Positions 1-9,315 of a stretch of DNA of 27,125 nt are shown piece by piece. Within the stretch, counting starts at the first letter, position 1; the number at the start of each line of letters is the position of its first letter. The stretch covers positions 1 to 27,125 of the forward strand of contig JAGTQS010000013.1 of the NCBI GenBank assembly GCA_018397055.1. The letters run 5' to 3'. The notes beneath the pieces were generated by a model. That model ran no database searches. It saw only the letters and a list, made by a program, of their open reading frames with translations, and was not told the DNA's origin. The position numbers were made by a program, and so were the translations under genes. The DNA is from Candidatus Bathyarchaeota archaeon (GTDB lineage Archaea; Thermoproteota; Bathyarchaeia; Bathyarchaeales; DTEX01).

Positions 1-113
1 CACCTATACACAGTCTGCCTCGTTATATCGAAAAGCTCTGCAATACGGGTCACCGTTAACCCCTTCTTGAAAAGCCTTCTAAAGACCCCTCTAATGTCAG
101 AGGAAAGCCTCAT
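1..113 (-). CDS. Helix-turn-helix protein, N-terminal fragment cut by the window edge
   Basis: Only the first 37 codons are present; the gene continues to the left of the window. The ATG at 113 opens a basic stretch followed by a clear helix-turn-helix (VTRIAELFDITRQTVYRW), the pattern seen at the N-termini of transposases of the IS630/homeodomain-like type and of small DNA-binding regulators. A TATA-like TTATG lies about 26 bases upstream on the minus strand (around 133-139), compatible with a leaderless transcript. Without the rest of the protein, a transposase and a stand-alone regulator cannot be told apart. Confidence 0.5.
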   Translation of the reverse strand, partial: MRLSSDIRGVFRRLFKKGLTVTRIAELFDITRQTVYR

Positions 114-210
114 AACACCGCCACGCAAACAAACATAAGCCCACCAACAGAAAAATGTAACGTTAGAAAGTTGACTTTACATGTACCAAAGTTTAATATG
201 GTTATTTTGT

Positions 211-219
211 TTTTATCAT
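211..219 (+). promoter_or_regulatory. Putative TATA box of the MFS gene
   Basis: TTTTATCAT lies 25-31 bases before the ATG at 242, the spacing expected between an archaeal TATA box and a start site at or next to the initiation codon. No Shine-Dalgarno sequence is seen before 242, which fits a leaderless mRNA. This is inferred from spacing and composition only. Confidence 0.4.
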
Positions 220-241
220 CCAAATTAGCTCACTGCTGGTT

Positions 242-1447
242 ATGGGTATGGCTGACACCCGCGTAAATGCTGATTGGACGCTTTTTGTTTGTGTTGTTAC
301 GCATGTTTTTGTTCACGTTTATTCCATCATGTACACTGCGCTTTTGCCTGTTTTCATAAGCGAGTTCCAGTTGTCCCTTTTTGAGTCAGGGCTTTTGGCT
401 TCAATCCCCCTCTTGGTGTCGGTCACCTTCAGTTTCCCCTACGCCTTGTTTGCTGACAAGATTAATGCCAAAAAATCGATTGCCCTATGCCTAGTTATGT
501 CGGGAGTTTCAGGTCTCGCCTTAACATTCGCAGAAGACTTTGTTTCTCTCGTTTTTCCTTTGACCCTTATTCAGTTGTCGTCCGTCATCTATCATCCTCT
601 TGCGTTAACAATTGTAAGCGAACTAATGCCGACGCAACGTAGAAGTCGTGCTCTTGGAATCCACGGAGCTGGCGGAACAGCAGGCGTAGCTATTGGACCA
701 ATAACCTTAGGGCTTGTTATGGGCAGTTATGGATGGCAGGCTGCATATCTGATTTGGATAATCCCAATTCTGCTTTCAACTCTTTTCTTGCTGAAGCTCC
801 CAGACCCCTCTTTATTAAAGAGTGAATCAACGGAAAAAGTGGACTCAACGTTGCAGAATACAACCAGCACAGCAAAGAATCGCAGTCAGTCCTATTTTCT
901 GCTTCTTTTGGCAATAACCATACAGGGATTAGGAGCGCAATGCATCGGAACTTACATGACGACGTACCTTGTATCAAGCAGAGGACTCAAAGAGGACGTG
1001 TCAAGTCTCCTTTATGGTCTTAACTCAGCGGTGGGCATCATCGGCGCTTTAGGAGGAGGCTACCTTGCCAGTTATTCCGGAAACAAAAGGTGGATGACCA
1101 TCGCCAACGCCGTCGGAATGATAGTCTACTTTGGAATCTGGCAGGGACCAATGTGGATCCTTGTTGCCACATACCTTGTCGGAGGATATTTTGGAGCAAG
1201 CACAATGGGTCCGTCAACGTCGTTGGCAGCAGAGTTCTCTCATCGAAACAGACGAGGCTTAGCCTACACCATTTTTATGCTTCCCTTCAGCATAATAGGT
1301 GCCATAGCTCCAATCATAGCTGCTGGAATGATCGAGCTTTACGGCATTCAAACCCTTTTTCCGTTCGCAATCAGCTTAACATTCATCAGCATCATAATTT
1401 TAGGCTTGTTGCCAAAGGAAAAAACTGAATCCTATAGAAAGAGATAA
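242..1447 (+). CDS. Major facilitator superfamily (MFS) transporter
   Basis: A 401-residue polytopic membrane protein of the usual MFS length, with about 12 hydrophobic segments in two halves split by a polar, Ser/Thr/Lys-rich loop (about residues 193-214). The N-terminal half has the glycine-rich helix GIHGAGGTAGVAIGP and a basic loop (PTQRRSRALG) like the loop motifs of drug and anion exporters; the overall look recalls the fosmidomycin-resistance/sugar-efflux type. The substrate cannot be read from sequence. Two nearby ATGs (242 and 248) are possible starts; 242 fits the upstream TATA-like box. The adenylate kinase gene follows 68 bases downstream on the same strand with no obvious functional link. 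Confidence 0.85.
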   Translation: MGMADTRVNADWTLFVCVVTHVFVHVYSIMYTALLPVFISEFQLSLFESGLLASIPLLVSVTFSFPYALFADKINAKKSIALCLVMSGVSGLALTFAEDFVSLVFPLTLIQLSSVIYHPLALTIVSELMPTQRRSRALGIHGAGGTAGVAIGPITLGLVMGSYGWQAAYLIWIIPILLSTLFLLKLPDPSLLKSESTEKVDSTLQNTTSTAKNRSQSYFLLLLAITIQGLGAQCIGTYMTTYLVSSRGLKEDVSSLLYGLNSAVGIIGALGGGYLASYSGNKRWMTIANAVGMIVYFGIWQGPMWILVATYLVGGYFGASTMGPSTSLAAEFSHRNRRGLAYTIFMLPFSIIGAIAPIIAAGMIELYGIQTLFPFAISLTFISIIILGLLPKEKTESYRKR

Positions 1448-1515
1448 AGGACTATTCTATTCATATTTAGCAACCTAAGACGTAACCTTAACTTGAACAA
1501 AAGTGGTGTTGGCTT

Positions 1516-2166
1516 GTGAAAATTGTGATGCTGGGTCCCCCTGGGGCTGGAAAAGGAACCTACGCTTCGAGGCTTAATACGATCCTAGGCGTTCCACACA
1601 TCTCAACAGGCGACATTGTTCGAGACGAAATCAAGGCTCAGACCGAACTTGGCAAAAAAATTAAGAAGTACAGCGACAAAGGCGAACTTGTCCCCGACGA
1701 AATCATTATCCAACTTCTCAAAGAAAGACTGGAGAAGCCAGACTGCGGAAAAGGCTTTATTCTCGACGGGTTTCCCCGGACAATTAGTCAGGCTGAGGCT
1801 TTGGATAAAATTTCAAACATTGATGTTGTCTTGAACCTTAACGTGCCTGACGAAATCATAGTCACGAGGCTGTCGAACCGTGTTACGTGCAGAAAGTGTG
1901 GAGCAATCTACAACCTTTTGACGCTTAAACCTAAAAGAGAAGGCGTATGCGACAACTGTGGGGGAGAACTCTACCAGAGACACGACGACAACCCAGACGT
2001 CATAAAAGAAAGACTTAACGTTTACCGCGAAAAAACCCAGCCGCTGATAGACTACTACAAGAAAAAAAGGCTTCTTAAAGATGTTTGGTGTAAGGATCTG
2101 ATGACGCCTCCAGAAACCGTGGTGGAAAAAATACTCGAAATTTTAGGAGAAACAGGAAAAAATTAG
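1516..2166 (+). CDS. adk: Adenylate kinase, bacterial/eukaryotic-type with zinc lid
   Basis: Interconverts ATP + AMP and 2 ADP in the cytoplasm. The P-loop GPPGAGKGT is at residues 7-15, the NMP-binding part includes STGDIVRDE, DGFPRT is at 84-89, and a long LID domain carries four cysteines (C125, C128, C145, C148) that should bind zinc as in many bacterial Adk proteins. The 216-residue length also matches this type, not the shorter trimeric archaeal AdkA. The start is a GTG at 1516 with a GGTG Shine-Dalgarno-like element at 1505-1508. Archaea usually encode AdkA beside secY; in this window that slot is empty and this is the only adenylate kinase, so it probably supplies the function. Confidence 0.95.
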   Translation: MKIVMLGPPGAGKGTYASRLNTILGVPHISTGDIVRDEIKAQTELGKKIKKYSDKGELVPDEIIIQLLKERLEKPDCGKGFILDGFPRTISQAEALDKISNIDVVLNLNVPDEIIVTRLSNRVTCRKCGAIYNLLTLKPKREGVCDNCGGELYQRHDDNPDVIKERLNVYREKTQPLIDYYKKKRLLKDVWCKDLMTPPETVVEKILEILGETGKN

Positions 2167-2231
2167 TCCAAGACGCTTTGCGGATAATTGGTGCAGAAAT
2201 TTTTCTGAAACACCTAAAAGGCGAACTATAC

Positions 2232-3215
2232 TCAAAGCGAAGAAACTTCTAGAATTCCTCGAACAGACCTACCTTTGCTCCTAATATAAGCTAGGGCCTC
2301 ATTCATCCTCGGCAGACCTGTTCTTGTTCCGACCTTCATTACCTTCAGAGACGCAACAGCATTCCCTAAAAGAACCGCCTTTTTCAGCGACATCCCCTTT
2401 ATCACTCCAGTTAAGAAGCCTGCGTCAAAAGCGTCACCTGCCCCTGAAGTGTCAACAGCCTTAACTTTGCTGATGGGAACTGTTAAACGCTGGTTTACTG
2501 TGCGAACTTGGTAGCATCTTTCTTCTCGTAGCACAACAATTGATGGACCTAAAGCCAATGTTCTTTCCGCAATTTCTCTGCCTCCTTGTTCGCCAACTAT
2601 TAGGCTAGCCTCCTTTAAAGTTGAGAGAAAGATGTCGGTTAAACCAATAATCTTTCTTTGAGTTTCAGAGAATCTTTCTTGACTACTCCAAAGAGTCTTC
2701 CTCATGTTTGGATCATAGGAGACCATTACGCCTTTCTCCTTCGCAGAACTCAAAACTTTCAACGTAGTTTCACGTGTCCGATCTTGCCTAAACATTGCCT
2801 CTGAAACGTGAAGCACTTTAGCGCATGTGATGTACTCAATGTCTGCATCTTCTAATGCAAGTTCTGATTCCGGATCAGAGTAACCTGGAAAACGGTAAAA
2901 GACGTAGTGCCTTTCGCCACACTTGTCAACTGAGTAAAAAGCAACGCCTGTGTTTCTTCCTTTCACCTTTTTTAAATAAGAAACATCTACTCCTTCTTTC
3001 TTGAAGTCGCGCAATATGAACGCGCCAAATTCGTCGTCTCCCACGCAGCCTACGAAAGCCGTAGTTAAACCAAGCCTGGAAGCTGCAACAACCACGTTTG
3101 CTACAGCTCCGCCTGCTGATGGAGAAAAAGAACACACCTCGCTTAAGGAAACACCAGTCTTGTTCGGAACGAAATCAACAATTGCAGAACCTAGTCCAAC
3201 AAGGTCAAGTTTCAT
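2232..3215 (-). CDS. PfkB/ribokinase-family carbohydrate or nucleoside kinase
   Basis: A sugar- or nucleoside-phosphorylating enzyme of the PfkB family, about 327 residues from the ATG at 3215. It has the N-terminal family signature (GLGSAIVDF and a GGAVANVVVA glycine-rich segment followed by GDDEFG) and the C-terminal catalytic motif DTSGAGDAF, whose Asp is the catalytic base. The frame is open to a TTG at 3245, but a TTTATGC TATA-like element at 3234-3240 fits leaderless initiation at the ATG, and the family consensus also begins there, so 3215 is preferred. Substrate (ribose, fructose, 2-keto-3-deoxygluconate, adenosine or other) cannot be assigned. It converges with adk and follows the beta-propeller gene on the same strand. 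Confidence 0.9.
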   Translation of the reverse strand: MKLDLVGLGSAIVDFVPNKTGVSLSEVCSFSPSAGGAVANVVVAASRLGLTTAFVGCVGDDEFGAFILRDFKKEGVDVSYLKKVKGRNTGVAFYSVDKCGERHYVFYRFPGYSDPESELALEDADIEYITCAKVLHVSEAMFRQDRTRETTLKVLSSAKEKGVMVSYDPNMRKTLWSSQERFSETQRKIIGLTDIFLSTLKEASLIVGEQGGREIAERTLALGPSIVVLREERCYQVRTVNQRLTVPISKVKAVDTSGAGDAFDAGFLTGVIKGMSLKKAVLLGNAVASLKVMKVGTRTGLPRMNEALAYIRSKGRSVRGILEVSSL

Positions 3216-3344
3216 TCGGAACTGCACACTCTCGCATAAACGCAAGAAAAACGTGTTTCTCCTTATTTTCCTGTTTACGGTTTATTAATTTTTCGAACAT
3301 TAGTTTTCACATAAAAATAGAATACCGGCGCTGAAGAAGGACAT

Positions 3345-3352
3345 AAAAAAGA
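3345..3352 (-). terminator. Possible T-run terminator after the beta-propeller gene
   Basis: Just downstream of the stop of the beta-propeller gene, the minus strand reads CTCTTTTTTATG. Archaeal RNA polymerase terminates at oligo-T tracts without needing a hairpin, so this tract may end that transcript before the PfkB gene. Confidence 0.3.
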
Positions 3353-3357
3353 GAAGT

Positions 3358-5271
3358 TTATGGCAGTTTAACTTCATTAACTAACTCGAGGCTTGTTAAG
3401 TCATTTATCGCAATTTTTGCATCTGAAATCGAATAAAGCATATCCTCAATATAGAGGCTACGCTTCACTGAATACTTGGAATCAAAATAGTACCCACTTT
3501 TCAGCAGGTCTTCGTTGTTGTCCATGTGGGTTACACGGCCTCTAAGGCTGATTGAGTCCTCAGTAACCGTGAACACGTAGAGTCCTTGCCACACATAATC
3601 ACCATAAGCATTGGGCGGAACGCCTTCTGGATACTGGCTTTCATCAATCTCAGCAAGCAGTATCGGCAACGCTAAAAGATTGCGGTCTCTGTCAAACAGG
3701 AAAGCCTTGTGGTCGTAGAGAACAGGCGAGTCTGTCCCTCTGTCGCCAATTACGTAACTTGCTATTTGCCTAGGATTAGCCATGTCACTAACGTCGAACA
3801 ACGCAATCTTGACGCCTTGATACCAAGCAAAGTCTCCCTCCTCAGCCTCAACAGTTTCTTTACCGACGCCTATAAGCAAGTTCTCGCTGTACGGATGAAG
3901 ATAATCAGAGAACCCTGGAATTTTGAGCTTCCCAAGAACCCTTGGAGAAGCTGGGTCGTCAAGCCCAATCACGAACAATGGGTCAACCTTCTTAAAGGTC
4001 ACCAAGTAACACTTTGCGCCCATGAACCTTGCTGAGTAGATGCTTTCGCCAGGAGCAATGTCTTCGAGTCTTCCCACAATCGTAAGGTTCATGTCCAAAA
4101 CGTACACGTTGTTGCTTTGGCTCGTTTCTCCAAGAAACCTCTGAAAATCGCTTATCGTTGTGGCAATCCTGAAGTATTCACCGTACTCGTCCATCGAAAA
4201 CTGGTTTAGGACATGTCCAGGAACCACGCCGCTTGCTTCGCTTGATATTGTGTTGCCCTGTATACGGATCCTTACGATGTGGGTTGTTTCAACATTCATC
4301 TCATAATCATAATACGGAATAGCCAAGTAGACATTGCTAAGCGAGGCGTAAACAGAGGTAGATGCTCCTAAAAGGAACGTTTCATAAGTGGGCTCAACAC
4401 TGTCATCCACAACATTGACGGCGAAGACGGTTGTATAACCGTAGCCATAATCGGTAACATTAGTGTAATAAATGTCTGAAGCCTCAGCCTCTTTTAACCT
4501 GCCGTCTTCTATGATGATTGGCAAGCTAACTTCGCCTTCGCGAACAATAACTGGGGTAGTAACAATAACATAGACGTAATCGCCAATCATTCTCGACGAA
4601 AAATACCAGCCGTCAGCAGACAAAGTCTTCATAAGAACAGGATCGCCGCGGTCTACGACATCGTAGACCCTAATGTGCACTACAGATTCCGGCGAGAAAA
4701 CCGTGTCGGGCGTTCGAACGAATTTGATTCCCTGATACGAAGATTCAAAGACAACCAACCTGTCACCGTTTATGAACAAGCCTGAGACAGTTCCGTTGAG
4801 CTGGATTTCAGCAACAACCTGTGCTTCGTCAGCTGGGTACGCCTTAATGATGAGAACTTTGTTGTTTGAAACCAGGTACAAGTATTCGCCGTCGCTTTTA
4901 ACAATGTCCGCCTCGTCGACACCTTCAACCTGAACGTTAGTCTTGGAATAGTCAAAACTGGCTTCAAGAGCTCTAGAGGCTGTTAAAGCCAGCCCGCCTC
5001 TTATGACATTAACGTAATAATAAGGGTAATAGCCTGTGTACCCGCTTCTGTTAATGAAGTTCTTAAGCTCAGTGTACGAAGAAAATTTCAGAAGAACAGA
5101 ACCGTTTGAGGACAAAATAATGTTACTCGGGGCATAAACCAGAAACAACACCAAGTTGATGACAAGTAAACCCAGCGTCAAACCCATTAAAACAGCTGAA
5201 AACGACCTGACAGCAAGTTTATTTCCAGCATTCAACAAATCCTTAGAGCTTGCTTTATACATGTTTTTCAC
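3358..5271 (-). CDS. Secreted or membrane-anchored beta-propeller protein (PF09826-type)
   Basis: A 637-residue exported protein with a short basic N-terminus and one hydrophobic anchor or uncleaved signal at about residues 20-48. The rest resembles the archaeal/bacterial family of secreted proteins with a C-terminal beta-propeller (PF09826). Supporting features are repeated beta-strand modules, VDEADIVKSDG near residue 115, and a conserved run around FMGAKCYLVTFKKVDPLFVIGL and GKLKIPGFSDYLHPY. The molecular role of this family is not established; it is a cell-surface protein presumably binding a ligand or partner. The start is a GTG at 5271, with an ATG three codons later as an alternative. 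It lies downstream of the Ig-like surface protein in the same orientation, separated by a segment with an inverted repeat. Confidence 0.85.
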   Translation of the reverse strand: MKNMYKASSKDLLNAGNKLAVRSFSAVLMGLTLGLLVINLVLFLVYAPSNIILSSNGSVLLKFSSYTELKNFINRSGYTGYYPYYYVNVIRGGLALTASRALEASFDYSKTNVQVEGVDEADIVKSDGEYLYLVSNNKVLIIKAYPADEAQVVAEIQLNGTVSGLFINGDRLVVFESSYQGIKFVRTPDTVFSPESVVHIRVYDVVDRGDPVLMKTLSADGWYFSSRMIGDYVYVIVTTPVIVREGEVSLPIIIEDGRLKEAEASDIYYTNVTDYGYGYTTVFAVNVVDDSVEPTYETFLLGASTSVYASLSNVYLAIPYYDYEMNVETTHIVRIRIQGNTISSEASGVVPGHVLNQFSMDEYGEYFRIATTISDFQRFLGETSQSNNVYVLDMNLTIVGRLEDIAPGESIYSARFMGAKCYLVTFKKVDPLFVIGLDDPASPRVLGKLKIPGFSDYLHPYSENLLIGVGKETVEAEEGDFAWYQGVKIALFDVSDMANPRQIASYVIGDRGTDSPVLYDHKAFLFDRDRNLLALPILLAEIDESQYPEGVPPNAYGDYVWQGLYVFTVTEDSISLRGRVTHMDNNEDLLKSGYYFDSKYSVKRSLYIEDMLYSISDAKIAINDLTSLELVNEVKLP

Positions 5272-5309
5272 TGCATTATAATAGGCCTAAGAATCAACAT
5301 AATTCTATG

Positions 5310-5342
5310 TTTTAGAACGTGCCAACAGATCCTGTTCTAAAA
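5310..5342. repeat. Perfect 9-bp inverted repeat between two surface-protein genes
   Basis: TTTTAGAAC (5310-5318) and GTTCTAAAA (5334-5342) are perfect inverted copies separated by 15 bases. The element sits 38-71 bases upstream of the beta-propeller start and just after the end of the Ig-like gene. It could be a dimeric regulator site or part of a terminator; no long T-tract follows on the minus strand, so an operator is slightly preferred. Confidence 0.4.
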
Positions 5343-5379
5343 TTTAGACACATAGTAATAGAGAAATGCTGAAAAGCAG

Positions 5380-7335
5380 CTATTCTTCCTCAGCCTCTTC
5401 TTTGCTGCGGGTAAAGAAGAAAACTCCGACAATCGCTATTCCTGCTACGCCGCCTGCAGCAATAATGTAAAGCCTATACTCGTTATACCAATGGTCGCTT
5501 ACGGTTAAGCTGACTGAACTGCTGCTGGAACTCTGGTGGAAAGCGTCACCCTCAAGACTCGCCATAATCTGCCATTGACCCTTAACATTCAGCTGAAAAC
5601 CACTCACCTCATAGGAGCCGTCGGAGCTGGTGTATGCTGTCCTAGTAATCACAGTTCCATCTGGTTGTGTCAATCTTATTGTTACCATCAAGTTTCTTTC
5701 AGCAGGAGCAACGTACCCAGATATGTCAATTGTTTCACCTAGAATTGCTGACACACGGTTAATGTTGCACGTTATTGATGTTGGAACCTTTCTTACAACA
5801 AAACTGAGGAGTTCACTGTAAGCGTCCCACCACTCTTGAGTTCCAGGCCAACTTGCAGAAACACTCCAAGTTCCAGCCGCATTTGGAGTAAACTCGTAAA
5901 CAAATGAACCGTCCGCATCAGCAAACACATTTTTCACGACGTGGATATTTTGAATAACAAAATCTAAAGTTACGTTCGCTAATCCCTTTGAGACCCATCC
6001 GTTCACCTTGACACCGTCGCCTCCAGTGAGAACAGTGTTAGACAACGCAATGTACAAAGAGGACCTGTTCTTCACGACGTACGACGCTTCTTTCACCGCA
6101 CAATTTCCAGCGACGTCAGTCGCAACGACTTTGTATTTTACTGTTTTGCCACCAAGCTGACTAGGAATAAAAGCCACAAACTTATTGTCCGCTGCAGATG
6201 CCATTTCAACAGTATTCCAGGTAACCCAATTGTCTGTTGTGTAATACAACGTAACGCTTTCTAAACCAACCCCATCATCGCTTGCTACAGCAGTAATTGT
6301 AACTTCCTCGTCTGAGCATACTCTGTTAACAACGCTCTGAAGTTCAAGCGTGGGAGCCTCAAAATCTGTCTTAAACATGAACCTAACTGTGCCTTCTCCT
6401 TCTTCAGCAATCAGCGCAAGGTGGTAAAGAAGCATGTTAGTATTACTGGCAGATATACCAGAAGAATATTCAATTAACATGTCTTGACCATAATTCTCAC
6501 AACTATCTGAAGCGTTTGCGTGAATGAACCCCTCGCCAGTTAATCTGAACCCGCCGTAAGTAGCTGACCCAGCTGTAGTTGCAGACCCATACAATCCAGG
6601 TTCCCAAGGAAGAGGCATGCCATTTAACATTTCTCCAATGCCTGAAAGTGGGTTTGCCATCAGATACAGTTGAACTTCGTACATGTCAAGGTATGATTCA
6701 GGAGGATCTGGAACTATTACTGGAACCTCCACTCTTCCAGATGTCGTTGTGAACTCGTAAGCCCAGTAAGTGTCAACAGTTGGCTCATTTAAGGCGTTTT
6801 TGCCTTGCATGTGAACCTCATACCACTGATTGCATTCCAAGTGCTCAATGACCATAAAAGTTCCACCCTTAGCTCCCTTGCTTTCCTTGCCATCGTTCTT
6901 TATTAAGAAACTATAGTTTCCAGTATATTCAGGTATAAAGAAAGGATCGTAGACAGTTGTTCCCAGATGCTCAGGTAGCCCAGCTGATTCAGTGTGCATC
7001 GATTCAAGTTTGCCGAACGGGTTGTAAACGTAAATGTCGTAATCGGTCTTGTCAACCAAAGGAGTATCGTCTACCCAATCTCCGAAGAAATAAACATGGT
7101 ATTTTACTCCAGCTCTGAGGCTGCAAACGTAAGTCCAGTTCTCGCCAACTCTAATCTGGTTTTCAGCAACCTTAATGGGAAAAATGGGTTTCCCAATATA
7201 GGTCCAGTTTCCAACTTTGTATGGAACCACAGGAACCGCTGTAACATCCTTAACTCCTACATTACCATCATTCAATAAGCTAAAACTACTGAAAAGTACC
7301 ATAAAGATTAGCATTTCAGCATATCGTTTGTTCAT
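5380..7335 (-). CDS. Exported surface protein with three Ig-like repeats and C-terminal anchor
   Basis: A 651-residue protein not recognised as a named family. It begins with a signal peptide (residues 1-25) and ends with one membrane helix (about 620-641) plus an acidic/basic tail, so the bulk should lie outside the cell. A unique N-terminal half (about 40-325) carries many aromatic and Asn residues. It is followed by three Ig-like beta-sandwich modules at about 330-420 (SDDGVGLESVTLYYTTDN, as in archaeal and bacterial Ig-fold repeats), 425-512 and 515-610. A Shine-Dalgarno-like AAGGA lies six bases before the ATG at 7335. It follows the pilus locus on the same strand across a 192-base gap, so a surface or adhesive role is likely but inferred. 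Confidence 0.75.
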   Translation of the reverse strand: MNKRYAEMLIFMVLFSSFSLLNDGNVGVKDVTAVPVVPYKVGNWTYIGKPIFPIKVAENQIRVGENWTYVCSLRAGVKYHVYFFGDWVDDTPLVDKTDYDIYVYNPFGKLESMHTESAGLPEHLGTTVYDPFFIPEYTGNYSFLIKNDGKESKGAKGGTFMVIEHLECNQWYEVHMQGKNALNEPTVDTYWAYEFTTTSGRVEVPVIVPDPPESYLDMYEVQLYLMANPLSGIGEMLNGMPLPWEPGLYGSATTAGSATYGGFRLTGEGFIHANASDSCENYGQDMLIEYSSGISASNTNMLLYHLALIAEEGEGTVRFMFKTDFEAPTLELQSVVNRVCSDEEVTITAVASDDGVGLESVTLYYTTDNWVTWNTVEMASAADNKFVAFIPSQLGGKTVKYKVVATDVAGNCAVKEASYVVKNRSSLYIALSNTVLTGGDGVKVNGWVSKGLANVTLDFVIQNIHVVKNVFADADGSFVYEFTPNAAGTWSVSASWPGTQEWWDAYSELLSFVVRKVPTSITCNINRVSAILGETIDISGYVAPAERNLMVTIRLTQPDGTVITRTAYTSSDGSYEVSGFQLNVKGQWQIMASLEGDAFHQSSSSSSVSLTVSDHWYNEYRLYIIAAGGVAGIAIVGVFFFTRSKEEAEEE

Positions 7336-7527
7336 CGAATTCCTTCCAGCCTTGTTTTTTACTCTGGGTTAAGTTAACATCTTATTGGCTATGTGTATGG
7401 ATAAAAAAGAGTTATGAAAGGCACATATGTATCAGTAACAGATATTGTATCTTCTTTTTTAATGCATTCTCAATGGTTTGTTGAACCAAAAAACAGAGTT
7501 ATCAGTTGCGGATGCGCGGTTTTTCTA

Positions 7528-9315
7528 TCATAAGGTCATGTTTATTGCTAAGTAGATTCCTGCAATTGACACGATTATTAATACGATTGCATGCTTGAAG
7601 CCGGCTGACACTCTTCCTGAAACTATTTTTCCAGTTACTATGCCTAAAATGAATGAGTGAAGAATAAGCGGCGTCACGAGCATCTTCGTGAGCTCCTTAG
7701 TCGCAATCATGGTTCCACCAATTATGCTCATGTTCGTGAACAGCTGCAAAAGCATCAAGGTTGTTATGGTCAAAATCCCAGCGCCCATGTATGGCACAAG
7801 GAAAAGCGGGGCAAGCTGAGACCTTCGTTCAATCTCAAGTTCTCTAGTCTCCTCGGCAAACTCAGCCAATATTTCGAGGCTTTCCTCTGTTCCTCCCCCA
7901 ACCTCAATTGTGTCAATTAAGAGGTAAAGGTTAACGAGGCAAATCCAGTTTTTAACGCGGGTCTTAAAATCGTCAAATATTTGCCTAAGTGGTATTCCCC
8001 AGCTAATCTCTGCGCTCATGAGCTTAAGGAACTTCGAAAACTTTCCGTAGTCTCTGTCCGCAAGCGACTGTATGCTTTTTTCTGGGCTTAGCCCCGTCTT
8101 TCGGTTCTCAACGAGGTCTCTGAGGAAGTTTGTTACTCCGTCAAGGACTCCCTTCTCGTTTTCTGAAAAATGGTTCTCAGAAATGAACATGGGTAAGGAT
8201 AGGGCAACTAGGCTTATGGCTAAACCCATGGCAGGCTCGGTTCCCTCTTTAAGGGAAAGAAGGTCTCGCAGTATTACAGGTATGTCGGAGATGAAGGGAA
8301 CCTTGAATAAGGTTACGCCGAAATATGGTAAAACTGTCTGCGAAGCCATGAAGAGGCCTGCTGGTATTGCAGCTACTAAGGCTAAGTATGTTTTCCATTG
8401 TGAAATGGGATAATTGATTTGCATTGAATCTGCAAAGTAAAGGAATGCTATGGATACGCCGGGCAACAAAACGTACGAAAAGAAGAAGAACATTTCAGGC
8501 GGCATAGCTTGAAATTGGGGAAAGCTTAGAGACACGATGAATATCATGTAGATTCCCAGTGTTCCAAGTATGGCTATGATCGTGTAGCCTTCCATAAGCA
8601 TAGCCATCCTGTCCCCCATGGCCTTTATCCTTATGGCCATTCTTTTGAACATAGACTCTGTTTGACTGTAAAGATAGTGAAGGACGTCGCCTCCTGTTCT
8701 CATAGTAGAGGCATAACCCAGAAGCAATTCCTTGTATTCCTTTAAGCCCAAGGTTTTAGCAGCCTTAGCCATGGCTGACACGGGATCCATGCCGCTTGAC
8801 AGAATGATTCTTTCAATTCGCCCTATCTCGTTTTTGAGTTTTGGAAGCAGCTCTGTGTCTCTTAGCCTCAGCAAGCTGGCGTACGGTGTTAGGCCTCCGC
8901 TTGTCATTACGCTTAGGTACATCGAAGCGTAGGGAATCTCGTTCTTTAATCCAGAAATTTTGTTTGACGCCATTGCTTTCGGAATGACAGCGCCAATAAG
9001 CATTACAACGACTGGCGGCATAATTATGATGGGTACCATCAACGGTAATGGTAGAAAAATCGGGAAAAGATTGAGCACCAAGAAAATGGCCATGACTGCT
9101 GAGACGTTTGTAACTAGATAGACGACAAACCCGATTATGCTTAAGTATACTTCGGGATGAAGCCTCATGTTTGCCGCCTCCATGTCGTTTTCTATCCCTT
9201 TGTACAGCTTCATAAAGCCTCGTCCAAGGCTGCTAAAATGTGCGTAGCAGAAGTCTTCCAGCACTTTTCGCCTCCCTCCCCTTTTTCTAGCCGTTAGGTG
9301 TTTTCGGAGTTGCAT
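7528..9315 (-). CDS. Type IV pilus assembly platform protein (TadC/GspF/FlaJ family)
   Basis: The polytopic inner-membrane platform of an archaeal type IV pilus, on which the ATPase drives pilin insertion. The 595-residue chain has two GspF-type cytoplasmic helical domains, at about residues 125-235 (with SVMTSGGLTPYASL) and 390-490 (with DTIEVGGGTEESLEIL), each flanked by hydrophobic segments at about 55-110, 242-330, 365-380, 505-530 and 545-592. This two-domain arrangement is normal for archaeal platform proteins. The first 29 bases overlap the 3' end of the ATPase gene, which implies translational coupling and a working pair. It is the last gene of the pilus cluster. Confidence 0.9.
   Translation of the reverse strand: MQLRKHLTARKRGGRRKVLEDFCYAHFSSLGRGFMKLYKGIENDMEAANMRLHPEVYLSIIGFVVYLVTNVSAVMAIFLVLNLFPIFLPLPLMVPIIIMPPVVVMLIGAVIPKAMASNKISGLKNEIPYASMYLSVMTSGGLTPYASLLRLRDTELLPKLKNEIGRIERIILSSGMDPVSAMAKAAKTLGLKEYKELLLGYASTMRTGGDVLHYLYSQTESMFKRMAIRIKAMGDRMAMLMEGYTIIAILGTLGIYMIFIVSLSFPQFQAMPPEMFFFFSYVLLPGVSIAFLYFADSMQINYPISQWKTYLALVAAIPAGLFMASQTVLPYFGVTLFKVPFISDIPVILRDLLSLKEGTEPAMGLAISLVALSLPMFISENHFSENEKGVLDGVTNFLRDLVENRKTGLSPEKSIQSLADRDYGKFSKFLKLMSAEISWGIPLRQIFDDFKTRVKNWICLVNLYLLIDTIEVGGGTEESLEILAEFAEETRELEIERRSQLAPLFLVPYMGAGILTITTLMLLQLFTNMSIIGGTMIATKELTKMLVTPLILHSFILGIVTGKIVSGRVSAGFKHAIVLIIVSIAGIYLAINMTL

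Noticed and set aside
1090..1428. Plus-strand open frame of 112 codons inside the MFS gene
   Set aside because: Lies entirely within the MFS coding frame in another phase; its composition is rich in His, Asn and Arg as expected of a shadow frame.
2232..3245. Upstream TTG start (3245) for the PfkB kinase
   Set aside because: The family consensus begins at the ATG 3215, and a TATA-like element at 3234-3240 would be inside the longer gene.
5272..5300. TATTATAAT just upstream of the beta-propeller start as its promoter
   Set aside because: It is only about 10-15 bases before the GTG, so a start 25 bases downstream would fall inside the gene.
8072..8413. Plus-strand open frame of 113 codons antisense to the TadC gene
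   Set aside because: Antisense shadow of a well-supported platform protein; Ser/Arg/Lys-rich with no domain.
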